Source: Clostridia bacterium (GTDB lineage: Bacteria; Bacillota; Clostridia; UMGS1883; UMGS1540). Taken from it: a stretch of 50,862 bases of DNA. Where the stretch lies: NCBI GenBank assembly GCA_029006755.1, contig JAQXGO010000091.1, forward strand, positions 1 to 50,862. Direction: 5' to 3'. A program made the position numbers and the translations under genes. Below the pieces are notes generated by a model, which saw only the letters and a program-made list of their open reading frames with translations, had not been told where the DNA came from and did no database searches. This document shows, piece after piece, positions 44,051-50,862 of this stretch. Position 1 is the stretch's first letter. Each line of letters starts with the position of its first letter.

Positions 44051-44131
44051 TTTGCGAATTACCGCAGATTTTAACGTTATAGCTCTTGCTATAACCCACC
44101 GAAAATAAAACCTACACTCTCCTTTCGCAAA
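44051..44131 (-). promoter_or_regulatory. Structured leader of the dockerin gene
   Basis: In the minus-strand transcript TTTGCGAA (44131-44124) can pair with TTCGCAAA (44058-44051), enclosing a perfect GTTATAGC/GCTATAAC hairpin (44095-44076). I cannot match it to a known riboswitch class. It begins about 40 nt before the start codon. Confidence 0.5.
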
Positions 44132-44188
44132 TCATATTGTGGCCACGTCGCCTAAAGTCAATTACGGCCTTTACATCTATACGATATT

Positions 44189-44217
44189 ATTATAACGCCA
44201 TATAGGGAGTTTTGCAA
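44189..44217 (-). promoter_or_regulatory. Promoter of the dockerin gene
   Basis: Minus strand TTGCAA (44217-44212) and TATAAT (44194-44189), spacer 17 nt. The leader would be about 170 nt. Confidence 0.65.
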
Positions 44218-44517
44218 GCTTTTTTTAATTTTTTTTTTACTTTTGTGTATCATGCACAAATTCTGCCTTTTTGCCACACGAAAGGCTGTTCTTGCACCGG
44301 CTGCTTCTGGTTTGTATTTTGGGAGAAGGTACAAAGTTTATTCCGTTTTTCTCCCTATTCCATGTTTCTTGTTTTGCAAAACTTTGCGTTCCTTTTTATT
44401 CTATCCAATTGTTGATCAGATTCTTTTCCATCGGTAGTATGCAGAAAAACTTAAGCCTTTTGAATTCCCCCTCATCCCCGAAACGTATCTTATTTTCCTC
44501 GTCCTCCTGGAAAAGGC
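44218..44517. other. Intergenic, no gene seen
   Basis: 300 bases, T-rich on the left, between divergent promoters of the dockerin gene and the YwlG gene. Open frames here lack ribosome sites. Nothing else recognised. Confidence 0.4.
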
Positions 44518-44546
44518 TTGACAATTTTTCGCGAACAATATATAAT
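44518..44546 (+). promoter_or_regulatory. Promoter of the ywlG-type gene
   Basis: TTGACA (44518-44523) and TATAAT (44541-44546), both consensus, spacer 17 nt. Confidence 0.85.
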
Positions 44547-44583
44547 GAAGAAAAGACTATTTTTTAGGAAAGGCCGAGATACA

Positions 44584-45123
44584 ATGGAAGAAATCAGAAA
44601 AGCAGTATGTGAGGCTGTTGAAGCGTTAGTGGATGCTGCTGCACTAACAGAAAAGCAGATTATGATATTGGGTTGCAGTACCAGTGAGGTGGCCGGTTCT
44701 AAAATCGGAAAAGGCTCTGTTTATGAAATCGGTGAAACTATTATCCGTGCCGCATTATCCGTCCTCTCTCCACGCGGAATTTATTTGGCTGTCGGGTGTT
44801 GTGAACATTTAAACCGCGCTGTATGCATGCCGCGTGAGGCTGCAGAAAAATATGGTTTTGAAATTGTTTCCGTCCTGCCCGCGATTCACGCCGGGGGCAG
44901 TGCCGCCACAGCCGCATATAAATACATGGATAACCCTTGTATGGTTGAATTTGCACGTTGCCATGCCGGCATGGATATTGGTGACACCTTTATCGGCATG
45001 CATCTGCGCCATGTGGCCGTGCCCGTCCGTCTGCCGATTCACGAAATCGGCTGTGCCCATGTAACCTATGCAAAAACGCGCCCCAAATATATTGGCGGCT
45101 GCCGTGCTATATACGAGGTGTAA
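44584..45123 (+). CDS. YwlG/UPF0340 (TIGR01440) family protein
   Basis: 179 residues from MEEIRKAVCE (AGGAAAGG upstream). Contains GCSTSEVAGSKIGKGS and CCEHLNRA, hallmarks of the family, with GDTFIGMHLRHVAVPVR towards the end. The fold is thought to be a nucleoside-phosphate or related transferase-like alpha/beta protein; function not established. Followed after 13 nt by an NlpC/P60 gene, so probably a two-gene operon. Confidence 0.85.
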   Translation: MEEIRKAVCEAVEALVDAAALTEKQIMILGCSTSEVAGSKIGKGSVYEIGETIIRAALSVLSPRGIYLAVGCCEHLNRAVCMPREAAEKYGFEIVSVLPAIHAGGSAATAAYKYMDNPCMVEFARCHAGMDIGDTFIGMHLRHVAVPVRLPIHEIGCAHVTYAKTRPKYIGGCRAIYEV

Positions 45124-45136
45124 AGGAGCGATACCA

Positions 45137-45838
45137 ATGAAAAGACTGCCAATTCTTCTCTGTGGCCTGCTTTTATGCATTTCCACTGTCGCATCAGCGG
45201 ATACCAATGCCGTTGGCGTTGTGGATGCAACCTCCTTGAATGTACGCAGTGCCCCCTCCATGGATGCTTCTGTGGTTGCTATGCTCTCCAACGGACAAAA
45301 CATAAATATCATCACGAAAACCGGCGGTACCTGGTTTAAGGTTGACCTTGGGGACAAGGTCGGCTATGTGCATGCCAGTTATGTCGCCGCCAGCCGAAAC
45401 GGCACTCCCGTTGTCTATGACAAGACGGCCGACATGTCGATTCAATCTGCCACCGGCAGTGAAAAAGGCCAGCTTGTTGTTGCCACCGCCAAAAAGTATT
45501 TAGGCATTCCGTATGTCTACGGCGGCTCTTCCCCTGCCGGGTTTGATTGCAGCGGTCTTGTACAATATGTTTTCCGCGAGTTAGGCGTTTCCATCAACCG
45601 TGTTGCTGCTGACCAAACTGCGCACGGGACCCCGGTTGGTCGCGAAAATCTTCTGCCCGGCGACATTGTCTTTTTCCACAACACCAGCCGCTACACCCGC
45701 ATTAACCATGTAGGTATTTATGTAGGAAACGGTCAGTTTATTCATGCGCCGCAAACCGGGGATGTTGTGAAAATTTCTTCCCTGGACAGTGGCTATTATG
45801 CCACCACGTTTGTAACCGCAAGGCGCATATTCAATTAA
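45137..45838 (+). CDS. Secreted SH3b - NlpC/P60 cell-wall hydrolase
   Basis: 233 residues from MKRLPILLCG (AAAGGAG at the preceding stop). Signal peptide about 1-21, bacterial SH3 domain about 25-85 (LNVRSAPSMDASVVAML is typical), NlpC/P60 papain-like domain about 110-233. Catalytic Cys 138 in GFDCSGLVQYV, His 191 in NHVGIYVG, third polar residue His 203 in FIHAP. Cleaves peptidoglycan stem peptides outside the cell. Confidence 0.93.
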   Translation: MKRLPILLCGLLLCISTVASADTNAVGVVDATSLNVRSAPSMDASVVAMLSNGQNINIITKTGGTWFKVDLGDKVGYVHASYVAASRNGTPVVYDKTADMSIQSATGSEKGQLVVATAKKYLGIPYVYGGSSPAGFDCSGLVQYVFRELGVSINRVAADQTAHGTPVGRENLLPGDIVFFHNTSRYTRINHVGIYVGNGQFIHAPQTGDVVKISSLDSGYYATTFVTARRIFN

Positions 45839-45873
45839 ACTTTTAAAAGGTGCCGTAGCAAACTGCACAGACC

Positions 45874-45982
45874 GCATAAAGCATACGTTTTGGAGAGGAT
45901 GCGGATCAGCCTTATAAGAGTCAAAAAGTTAGGGTGGAAATTCGCTAAACCATGCATTTCTTAAAATAAAAATGCTTTATGC
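45874..45982. repeat. Perfect 11-bp inverted repeat, MITE-like layout
   Basis: GCATAAAGCAT (45874-45884) and ATGCTTTATGC (45972-45982) are perfect reverse complements about 87 bp apart. An outer pair CAAACTGC (45859-45866) / GCAGTTTG (46053-46060) encloses them and part of copy B. The piece after the NlpC gene (GGTGCCGTAGCAAA) resembles the left arm of the hairpin family. No transposase. Confidence 0.45.
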
Positions 45983-46001
45983 TATGAACAAACTTCGCCT
46001 C

Positions 46002-46139
46002 TCGACGTACCTGTGTACGCCTTCGGGGGGACCCAAAGCCTGCGGCTTTGGCGCAGTTTGTCCATTCTGCACTATTTTTCTCCAGCCCCAAGGAGCCGTA
46101 GCAAAAAGATTTTGAATCATCATTTTGCTCCGGCTCCTT
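46002..46139 (+). repeat. Intergenic repeat element, copy B
   Basis: Homologue of copy A (39728-39866). Shared: TCGACRTA, TACGC, ACCCAAAGCC..GGCTTT, AGTTT.TCCAT, TTTTCT.CAG. The terminal hairpin here is AAGGAGCCGTAGCAAAA (46090-46106) with TTTTGCTCCGGCTCCTT (46123-46139), with one mismatch and no T-tract. Lies between the convergent NlpC/P60 and cwlD genes. Confidence 0.6.
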
Positions 46140-46164
46140 GCTATCTGCATATGCCCATTTCCCT

Positions 46165-46863
46165 CTATCGGTTGGATTGAAACTGTAGAATCCCTGCACA
46201 GATCGCTTCCGCAATCTGTGCTTGGTATTCCGGGGTTTGTAAGAGGGCTTCCTCTTTTGGATTCGATAAAAATCCGCACTCCACCAAGACAGATGGTACA
46301 TTGACCTGCCGCAATAAGTACAATGAATCCGTGACCGGTTTTATCTCCCGCGTGCAGTGCTCTCCTATTTTTTCAATGAAAGCCTGCCGGATTGTCTCGG
46401 CAAGTTCTTGACTGCCCGGCGTTTTCGCTGCATAAAAAATCTGTGGCCCTGCACAGGAGGCATCCTTAAAATGATTCATATGGATACTGACAAGAAGACT
46501 ATTTCCTTCCTGATTCACGATGGATACGCGCGCCTTCATATCCGCAATCTTTTTCTCTCGAATGGTCCTTTCCTTTTCTCCAAATAACCCTTCGTCCGCA
46601 CTTCTTGTCAAAACAGTTTCTTTTCCCTGTTCTGTAAGCTTTTCTGCAAGTAACTTAGCAATGGCAAGATTGATGTCCTTTTCCAAAACGCCGCTTTTAT
46701 TTCCTACTGTGCCTCCGTCCGGCGTCCCATGCCCTGCATCGATTACGATCCCGTTTGTCGCTACTGCATCGGCGTTCTCTCTTCCCCGCAACGTAAATAC
46801 CAGAAATGTTACAACAAGCATGATTGTTATAAACAGAATTGCCCCACGCTTTAAAATAATCAT
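46165..46863 (-). CDS. cwlD: N-acetylmuramoyl-L-alanine amidase, CwlD-like
   Basis: 232 residues from ATG 46863 (or TTG 46866; CGGAGG is 12 or 9 nt away). The GTG at 46890 lies upstream of that site and is less likely. One N-terminal membrane anchor (about 5-27), then Amidase_3 with the zinc histidine in IDAGHGTPDGG, a glutamate in GVLEKDINLAI, a second His in SIHMNHF and a closing Glu in VECGFLSN. CwlD makes the muramic-lactam of spore cortex in known spore formers. In this window a sporulation sigma gene is broken, so a general cell-wall role is also possible. Confidence 0.8.
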   Translation of the reverse strand: MIILKRGAILFITIMLVVTFLVFTLRGRENADAVATNGIVIDAGHGTPDGGTVGNKSGVLEKDINLAIAKLLAEKLTEQGKETVLTRSADEGLFGEKERTIREKKIADMKARVSIVNQEGNSLLVSIHMNHFKDASCAGPQIFYAAKTPGSQELAETIRQAFIEKIGEHCTREIKPVTDSLYLLRQVNVPSVLVECGFLSNPKEEALLQTPEYQAQIAEAICAGILQFQSNR

Positions 46864-46909
46864 CAATGAAAAACACCTCCGCTTTTTCACTGTATGTGGG
46901 TCTTTCAGA

Positions 46910-46954
46910 AAATATTCCTATGGGATATCCAGGAATTTTTGAAAAAAATATTCC
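46910..46954 (+). promoter_or_regulatory. Direct repeat AAATATTCC upstream of the deacetylase gene
   Basis: AAATATTCC at 46910-46918 and again at 46946-46954 (36-bp period), with an inverted GGAAT between. It lies just upstream of a TATAAT (46974-46979). Possible operator; weak support. Confidence 0.3.
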
Positions 46955-46973
46955 AATTTCCTATTTGTTGTGC

Positions 46974-46979
46974 TATAAT
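46974..46979 (+). promoter_or_regulatory. -10 element of the PIG-L/NagB-like operon
   Basis: Consensus TATAAT about 40 nt before the start. The -35 (TTCCAA, 17 nt upstream) is poor, suggesting activator dependence. Confidence 0.5.
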
Positions 46980-47019
46980 AGATGCATAATCGTATCCATA
47001 TATAGAAAGGGATGAAAAA

Positions 47020-47724
47020 ATGAAGGTACTTGCAATCGGTTGTCATCCGGACGATATTGAAGTGGCCTGCGCCGGTACAATGGCAAAATATGTGAAGGAA
47101 GGACATTCCGTTACAGTATGCCATGTCGCGAACGGAAATCTCGGCCATGCCATTATCCCGCCGGATGAGCTGCGGGATATGCGCCGCGAAGAAGCAAGAC
47201 GGGCCGGTTCTTTGGCCGGTATTAAGGTAATCACCTGTGATATTGGTGATGTTCTGCTTTATGCAGAGGATAAGGCACAGCGTGATAAGGTGGTAGATGT
47301 CATTCGTGCGGAACAGCCGGATGTTATTTTTACACATTCACCGAATGACTACATGCCTGACCATACAGCGGTAAGCAAACTGGTTTTTGATGCTTCCTTT
47401 GCCGCCAGCGTTCCACACTATCAAACCGGTGTTGCGGGAGCAGCAGAGTTAACGCCGATTTACTATATGGACACACTCGCAGGCGTAAACTTTATGCCCA
47501 CGGAATATGTGGACATTTCTGATACGTTTGAATTAAAGCTGGAAATGCTCGAATGTCACGAAAGTCAGATGAAGTGGATGCGCGACCATGATCACATTGA
47601 TTTTGCAGACTTTGTCAGAACCTGTGCAAAATTCCGTGGTCTGCAGTCCGGCGTTCCTTATGCGGAAGCATTCTGCAAATGCTACGCATGGCCGAAAATT
47701 ACCACAAAAAATCTATTACCATAA
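47020..47724 (+). CDS. PIG-L family N-deacetylase
   Basis: 234 residues. Zn motif GCHPDDIE near the N-terminus (the AHPDD motif of the family) and the partner NDYMPDHTAVSKLV later, giving the His-Asp-Asp/His metal site. PIG-L enzymes remove acetyl groups from N-acetylglucosamine in various molecules. Followed after 15 nt by a NagB-like isomerase gene, so an amino-sugar degradation step is likely. No signal peptide. GAAAGGGA ribosome site. Confidence 0.88.
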   Translation: MKVLAIGCHPDDIEVACAGTMAKYVKEGHSVTVCHVANGNLGHAIIPPDELRDMRREEARRAGSLAGIKVITCDIGDVLLYAEDKAQRDKVVDVIRAEQPDVIFTHSPNDYMPDHTAVSKLVFDASFAASVPHYQTGVAGAAELTPIYYMDTLAGVNFMPTEYVDISDTFELKLEMLECHESQMKWMRDHDHIDFADFVRTCAKFRGLQSGVPYAEAFCKCYAWPKITTKNLLP

Positions 47725-47739
47725 GAAAGGAAGAAAATC

Positions 47740-48690
47740 ATGAATTTTATTGACACCGTGAAAGGTTCCCTTTTAGAAGGCTTCTATCCTGCAGGCTGGG
47801 ATATGGCAAAAATTGATGCCTGCTGCCAGCATAAACCGGAGGAAATTACGGAACGACAGTCTTTCTGGCATCCGGATTTCACACCGGTACAATGTGACTC
47901 CTTGGCGGAGTTTGACACCTATATGGGTCATGAAATTGCACTGCAAATTAAAAAAGCACGCGATGCAGGCGAAAAATTAATCTTTATCCTGCCGGTAGGC
48001 CCGATGGGTATGTATAAGTGGGCTGTGTATTTCCTGAAGGAATGGCAGGTAAAATGTGACCATATCCATTGCTTCAATATGGATGAATGGGCAGATGCCA
48101 ATGGCAACACCCTGTCTGCCAATGACCCGGCAGCTTTCACAAACGCAATGAAAGAAGCCTTCTACAATCCTCTTGGCGAATTGACTGTGCCGGAAAGCCA
48201 GCGCAACTTTGCAACACCGGACAATCTGCCGCAATATGCAGAAAAGATTGCTGCCTTAAAGGCAGAAGGAGCAAAACTCGTTTTGGTATACGGCGTTGGC
48301 AGAATGTGCCATATCGCTTTCTGGGAACCGCACTTTGCTGCAGAATTTGACAGCGTAGAAGATTGGAAAAAGCAGACACACCGCATCGGTGCAAAGCTGC
48401 ATCCGTTAACCATTGAGCAGAACGCCATTACAAGCTTTAAATCCAGAACAACTTTGGTGCCCTGCCGTGCAAACACCATTGGCCCCGGCCTCTTTTTGCA
48501 GGCAGATTACAGCATCGGCGGCTGCGACGGTGCACTTTCCCGCGGGATGCAGTGGCAAGGCATGAGCCTTTGGATGACACTGCGGTACACCCCGGATAAA
48601 TGGGTGCCCTCCTCCTTCGTACCGACCCTGGCAGGTAAGCTTTTCTTCCTGAAAGAATTAGCCGGTCCGTTGGAAGCAGAATGTAACTAA
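47740..48690 (+). CDS. Glucosamine-6-phosphate deaminase/isomerase-like protein
   Basis: 316 residues, longer than NagB (about 240). FNMDEWAD matches the NMDE(Y/W) active site, and [13 protein letters not shown] matches the G(x)nGHIAFNEP motif with its conserved histidine. A closing [19 protein letters not shown] mirrors the T.G phosphate side. So it has the NagB fold, but the extra residues make the exact reaction uncertain. Paired with a deacetylase, so it may convert a freed amino sugar. Confidence 0.75.
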   Translation: MNFIDTVKGSLLEGFYPAGWDMAKIDACCQHKPEEITERQSFWHPDFTPVQCDSLAEFDTYMGHEIALQIKKARDAGEKLIFILPVGPMGMYKWAVYFLKEWQVKCDHIHCFNMDEWADANGNTLSANDPAAFTNAMKEAFYNPLGELTVPESQRNFATPDNLPQYAEKIAALKAEGAKLVLVYGVGRMCHIAFWEPHFAAEFDSVEDWKKQTHRIGAKLHPLTIEQNAITSFKSRTTLVPCRANTIGPGLFLQADYSIGGCDGALSRGMQWQGMSLWMTLRYTPDKWVPSSFVPTLAGKLFFLKELAGPLEAECN

Positions 48691-48731
48691 AAGTTTTCTC
48701 GGAATGTTAAAAAATTCCGGGAACACGTTAT

Positions 48732-48784
48732 AAAAAACACCTTTTGGAGTGATACTATTTGTAGGACTCCAAAGGGTGTTTTTT
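48732..48784 (+). terminator. Terminator of the deacetylase operon
   Basis: AAAAAACACCTTTTGGAGT (48732-48750) pairs with ACTCCAAAGGGTGTTTTTT (48766-48784), one G-T wobble, followed by T. Works on both strands. Confidence 0.85.
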
Positions 48785-48846
48785 CATCTCCATTTTTCGT
48801 GTGAATGGAGCCCTTTGAATTAAAACTGGAAAGGAATGTCAAAACA

Positions 48847-49152
48847 ATGTCTATAAATAAGGTTGAAATCTGCGGCGTAAACACAGCAAAACTGCCGGTT
48901 TTAAAAGAAGAAGAAAAGAATGCTCTTTTCCTTCGCATTCAAAATGGCGATAAGGAAGCTCGCCGTCTTTTTATAGAGGGAAATCTTCGGCTTGTTCTCA
49001 GCGTAATCCAGCGTTTTTCCAACCGTGGCGAACATGTAGACGATCTTTTTCAAGTTGGCTGTATTGGACTTATGAAAGCCATTGATAATTTTGACACTTC
49101 GCATGGTGTGAAATTTTCAACCTACGCCGTGCCAATGAATGTTGCTATGTGA
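48847..49152 (+). pseudogene. sigG: Truncated sporulation sigma factor SigG (region 2 only)
   Basis: 101 residues from ATG 48847, with GGAAAGGA upstream. It starts with INKVEICGVNTAKLPVL, the characteristic SigG opening. Region 2 follows, with NLRLVLSVIQRFSNRGEHVDDLFQVGCIGLMKAIDNFD and KFSTYAVPM. Sequence stops at NVAM, right where SigG normally continues to the rest of region 2.4, region 3 and region 4 (usually about 255 residues in all). Only 31 bases then separate it from uvrB, so the missing part is not in another frame here. It probably cannot bind the -35. Pseudogene or an anti/decoy piece. Confidence 0.85.
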
Positions 49153-49173
49153 AAATGCATATGATCTGCATTT
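49153..49173. terminator. Small hairpin between sigG fragment and uvrB
   Basis: AAATGCA (49153-49159) pairs with TGCATTT (49167-49173), 7-bp perfect stem, with TTTT on the minus side. Weak terminator of uvrB. Confidence 0.4.
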
Positions 49174-49183
49174 GGCCAAAACG

Positions 49184-50862
49184 CTATTCCATTCTTTTTA
49201 GTTTATCTCGGATTTTAGCTGCGTCTTCAAACCGCAGTTCTTTTGCTGCACGGTTCATTTCCTCTGTGAGCCGTTTTTTGAGTGCCTCTGTATCTTCCGC
49301 AGGCTCCTCTGTTTCTCGAACGCCGGCCTCGATCACTTCATGTACCGCCTTTTTAATTGTTTTCGGTACAATGCCATGCGCTTTATTGTACGCATCCTGC
49401 AACGCGCGGCGACGATTGGTTTCCCCGATCGCACGCTCCATAGACCCGGTCATATGATCGGCGTACATAATGACCATTCCCTCCGCATTTCTTGCCGCGC
49501 GGCCAATGGTCTGGATTAAAGAGGTTTCGCTTCGCAAAAAGCCTTCTTTATCTGCATCCAGAATGGCAACTAAAGATACCTCGGGCAGATCCAATCCTTC
49601 CCGCAGCAAGTTGATGCCGACCAAAACATCAAACACGCCCATGCGTAAATCACGAATAATCTCCATTCTCTCAATGGTTTCCACACCATGATGCATATAT
49701 TTTACCGATACACCCATTTCTCGCAGATAATCCGTCAGATCCTCTGCCATCTTTTTGGTGAGTGTAGTGACTAAAACACGTTCTTTTTTATCTGCACGCG
49801 TATAAATTTCGCCTAAAAGATCATCGATCTGTCCGGTCACCGGCCGTACTTCTACCTTTGGATCTAAAAGCCCTGTGGGGCGAATGACCTGCTCTACCAC
49901 TGCGCCGGATTTTTCTCTTTCATATTCGGCCGGCGTCGCGCTCACGTATATCGCCTGATGGATTCTCTCCTCAAACTCCTGAAAATTCAAAGGGCGGTTA
50001 TCATACGCCGACGGTAAGCGGAAGCCGTATTCTACCAACGAATCCTTTCTTGCACGGTCGCCGGCGTACATCGCACGTACCTGCGGAATCGTAACGTGGC
50101 TTTCATCCACCACCAAAAGATAGTCCTCCGGAAAATAATCCATCAGTGTAAACGGCGCACTGCCGGGCGCTCTTCCGCTGATATAGCGGGAGTAGTTCTC
50201 AATACCCTGACAAAAGCCGATTTCCTGCATCATTTCAATATCATAGTTGGTTCTCTGCAATATGCGCTGCGCCTCTAAAAGCTTCCCATTGGCATGGAAG
50301 AAGGCTGCCCGCTCTTCGGCCTCTTTCCGAATTTGCACAATCGCCTCCTCGAGCCGTTCTCGGGTGGTTACATAGTGAGACGCCGGATAGATCGCCACAT
50401 GGTTACGGCGCATGAGAATCTCTCCGGTTAAAACGTCGATTTCCGTAATCCTCTCAATTTCATCTCCAAAAAACTCAACCCGCACTGCCTTATCTCCTGC
50501 GCCGGCCGGAAAAATCTCTAAAACATCACCGCGCACGCGAAACTTCCCACGAGTAAAGTTCATATCATTTCTTGTATACTGAATATCCACCAGTTTCCGG
50601 ATGACCTCGTCCCGATCTCGGCGCATACCGGGGCGCAGGGATACAATCATTTTTGCATAATCCACGGGGTCCCCCAAGCTATAAATGCACGATACACTCG
50701 AAACAATGATAACATCCTTGCGTTCAAAAAGAGCTGCAGTTGCGCTATGCCGCAGCTTATCAATTTCATCGTTGATCTGCGCATCTTTTTCAATATAAGT
50801 GTCCGATTGCGGAATGTATGCCTCCGGCTGATAATAGTCATAGTAGGACACAAAAAACTCCA
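49184..50862 (-). CDS. uvrB: Excinuclease ABC subunit B, C-terminal part (runs off window)
   Basis: About 559 residues visible; the frame continues to the window edge without a start, so the N-terminal Walker A part is outside. The visible start [14 protein letters not shown] is the UvrB region just past the first helicase motifs. Later come [61 protein letters not shown] and the C-terminal UvrC-binding UVR domain (last about 40). Nucleotide-excision repair helicase acting with UvrA and UvrC. Intact at the 3' end. Confidence 0.95.
   Translation of the reverse strand, partial: EFFVSYYDYYQPEAYIPQSDTYIEKDAQINDEIDKLRHSATAALFERKDVIIVSSVSCIYSLGDPVDYAKMIVSLRPGMRRDRDEVIRKLVDIQYTRNDMNFTRGKFRVRGDVLEIFPAGAGDKAVRVEFFGDEIERITEIDVLTGEILMRRNHVAIYPASHYVTTRERLEEAIVQIRKEAEERAAFFHANGKLLEAQRILQRTNYDIEMMQEIGFCQGIENYSRYISGRAPGSAPFTLMDYFPEDYLLVVDESHVTIPQVRAMYAGDRARKDSLVEYGFRLPSAYDNRPLNFQEFEERIHQAIYVSATPAEYEREKSGAVVEQVIRPTGLLDPKVEVRPVTGQIDDLLGEIYTRADKKERVLVTTLTKKMAEDLTDYLREMGVSVKYMHHGVETIERMEIIRDLRMGVFDVLVGINLLREGLDLPEVSLVAILDADKEGFLRSETSLIQTIGRAARNAEGMVIMYADHMTGSMERAIGETNRRRALQDAYNKAHGIVPKTIKKAVHEVIEAGVRETEEPAEDTEALKKRLTEEMNRAAKELRFEDAAKIRDKLKRME

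Noticed and set aside
45945-46301. Open frames of 100-118 codons over repeat copy B on the minus strand
   Set aside because: They overlap the cwlD end and the repeat, lack ribosome sites and do not resemble proteins.
48847-49184. Frameshift in sigG
   Set aside because: The missing 150 or so residues would need about 450 bases, but uvrB ends 31 bases later; it is a truncation, not a shift.
50849-50851. Start codon of uvrB at 50851
   Set aside because: This GTG is an internal valine in the FFVSYYDYY block; the gene runs past the window edge.
1-50862. CRISPR arrays, tRNA or rRNA genes
   Set aside because: No regular repeat-spacer pattern, and no tRNA-like T-arm or rRNA stretches were seen when reading both strands; short tRNAs could still be missed by eye.

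Overview
The window looks like chromosomal DNA of an anaerobic member of the Clostridia (Firmicutes) of medium G+C. Pointers to this are the dnaD - dnaC-type loader - DUF4364 cluster, a CwlD-type amidase, a sigma-G-like gene, a T-box leader in front of pheST, a membrane pyrophosphatase, the GGGtGRT / NifU-like pair typical of strict anaerobes, and SLH, cohesin-like and dockerin domains. I cannot name a genus. Strong sigma-A type promoters (TTGACA - 17/18 - TATAAT) and good Shine-Dalgarno sequences are frequent and were used to correct several start codons. No rRNA, tRNA or CRISPR array was recognised.

Left part. 123-7551 is a carbohydrate locus: a GH89-like glycosidase, a Gfo/Idh oxidoreductase, a protein that looks like a Gfo/Idh C-terminal half only, a SIS-domain protein, a PfkB kinase and an esterase, all on the minus strand, with a divergent AraC regulator. 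The regulator and operon are separated by two facing promoters with an 11-bp direct repeat at 21-bp spacing between them, a likely operator. 7867-9570 holds the GGGtGRT / NifU-like pair. 9641-11796 is a phage remnant (a tiny TTG-started terminase small subunit, a full terminase large subunit and a tail-like protein) abutting the DUF4364 - helicase loader - dnaD operon (11859-14384). An ABC exporter and a second Gfo/Idh oxidoreductase follow, then hppA.

Middle. cysE (19851) is followed by a complete, tightly overlapped histidine operon hisZ-G-D-C-B-H-A-F-IE-K (20644-28813), with a palindrome lying over its promoter. Convergent to it is a sugar-1-phosphate operon (GHMP kinase, nucleotidyltransferase, phosphohexomutase) with its own divergent AraC regulator. 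A Phe-type T-box then precedes pheS-pheT. Downstream lies a translationally coupled trio: a phosphoribosyltransferase, a condensation-domain-like acyltransferase and a DUF6320 protein.

Right part. 40036-44011 encodes two adjacent secreted proteins: an SLH-anchored protein with an N-terminal cohesin-like domain, and a protein ending in a type-I dockerin. This suggests a two-component surface attachment system. The dockerin gene has a long leader that can fold. Cell-wall genes follow (a YwlG family protein, an NlpC/P60 hydrolase and a CwlD amidase), then a PIG-L deacetylase / NagB-like isomerase pair. Next is a sigma-G gene cut off after region 2, and finally the C-terminal part of uvrB, which runs off the window.

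Between genes there are dispersed repeats: two related ~140-bp elements (39728-39866 and 46002-46139), each ending in a hairpin, and related hairpins at 17395 and 28838. The most interesting items are the cohesin/dockerin pair with its leader, the truncated sigG, the half oxidoreductase, the phage remnant with an SD-overlapping hairpin, and the intergenic repeat family.
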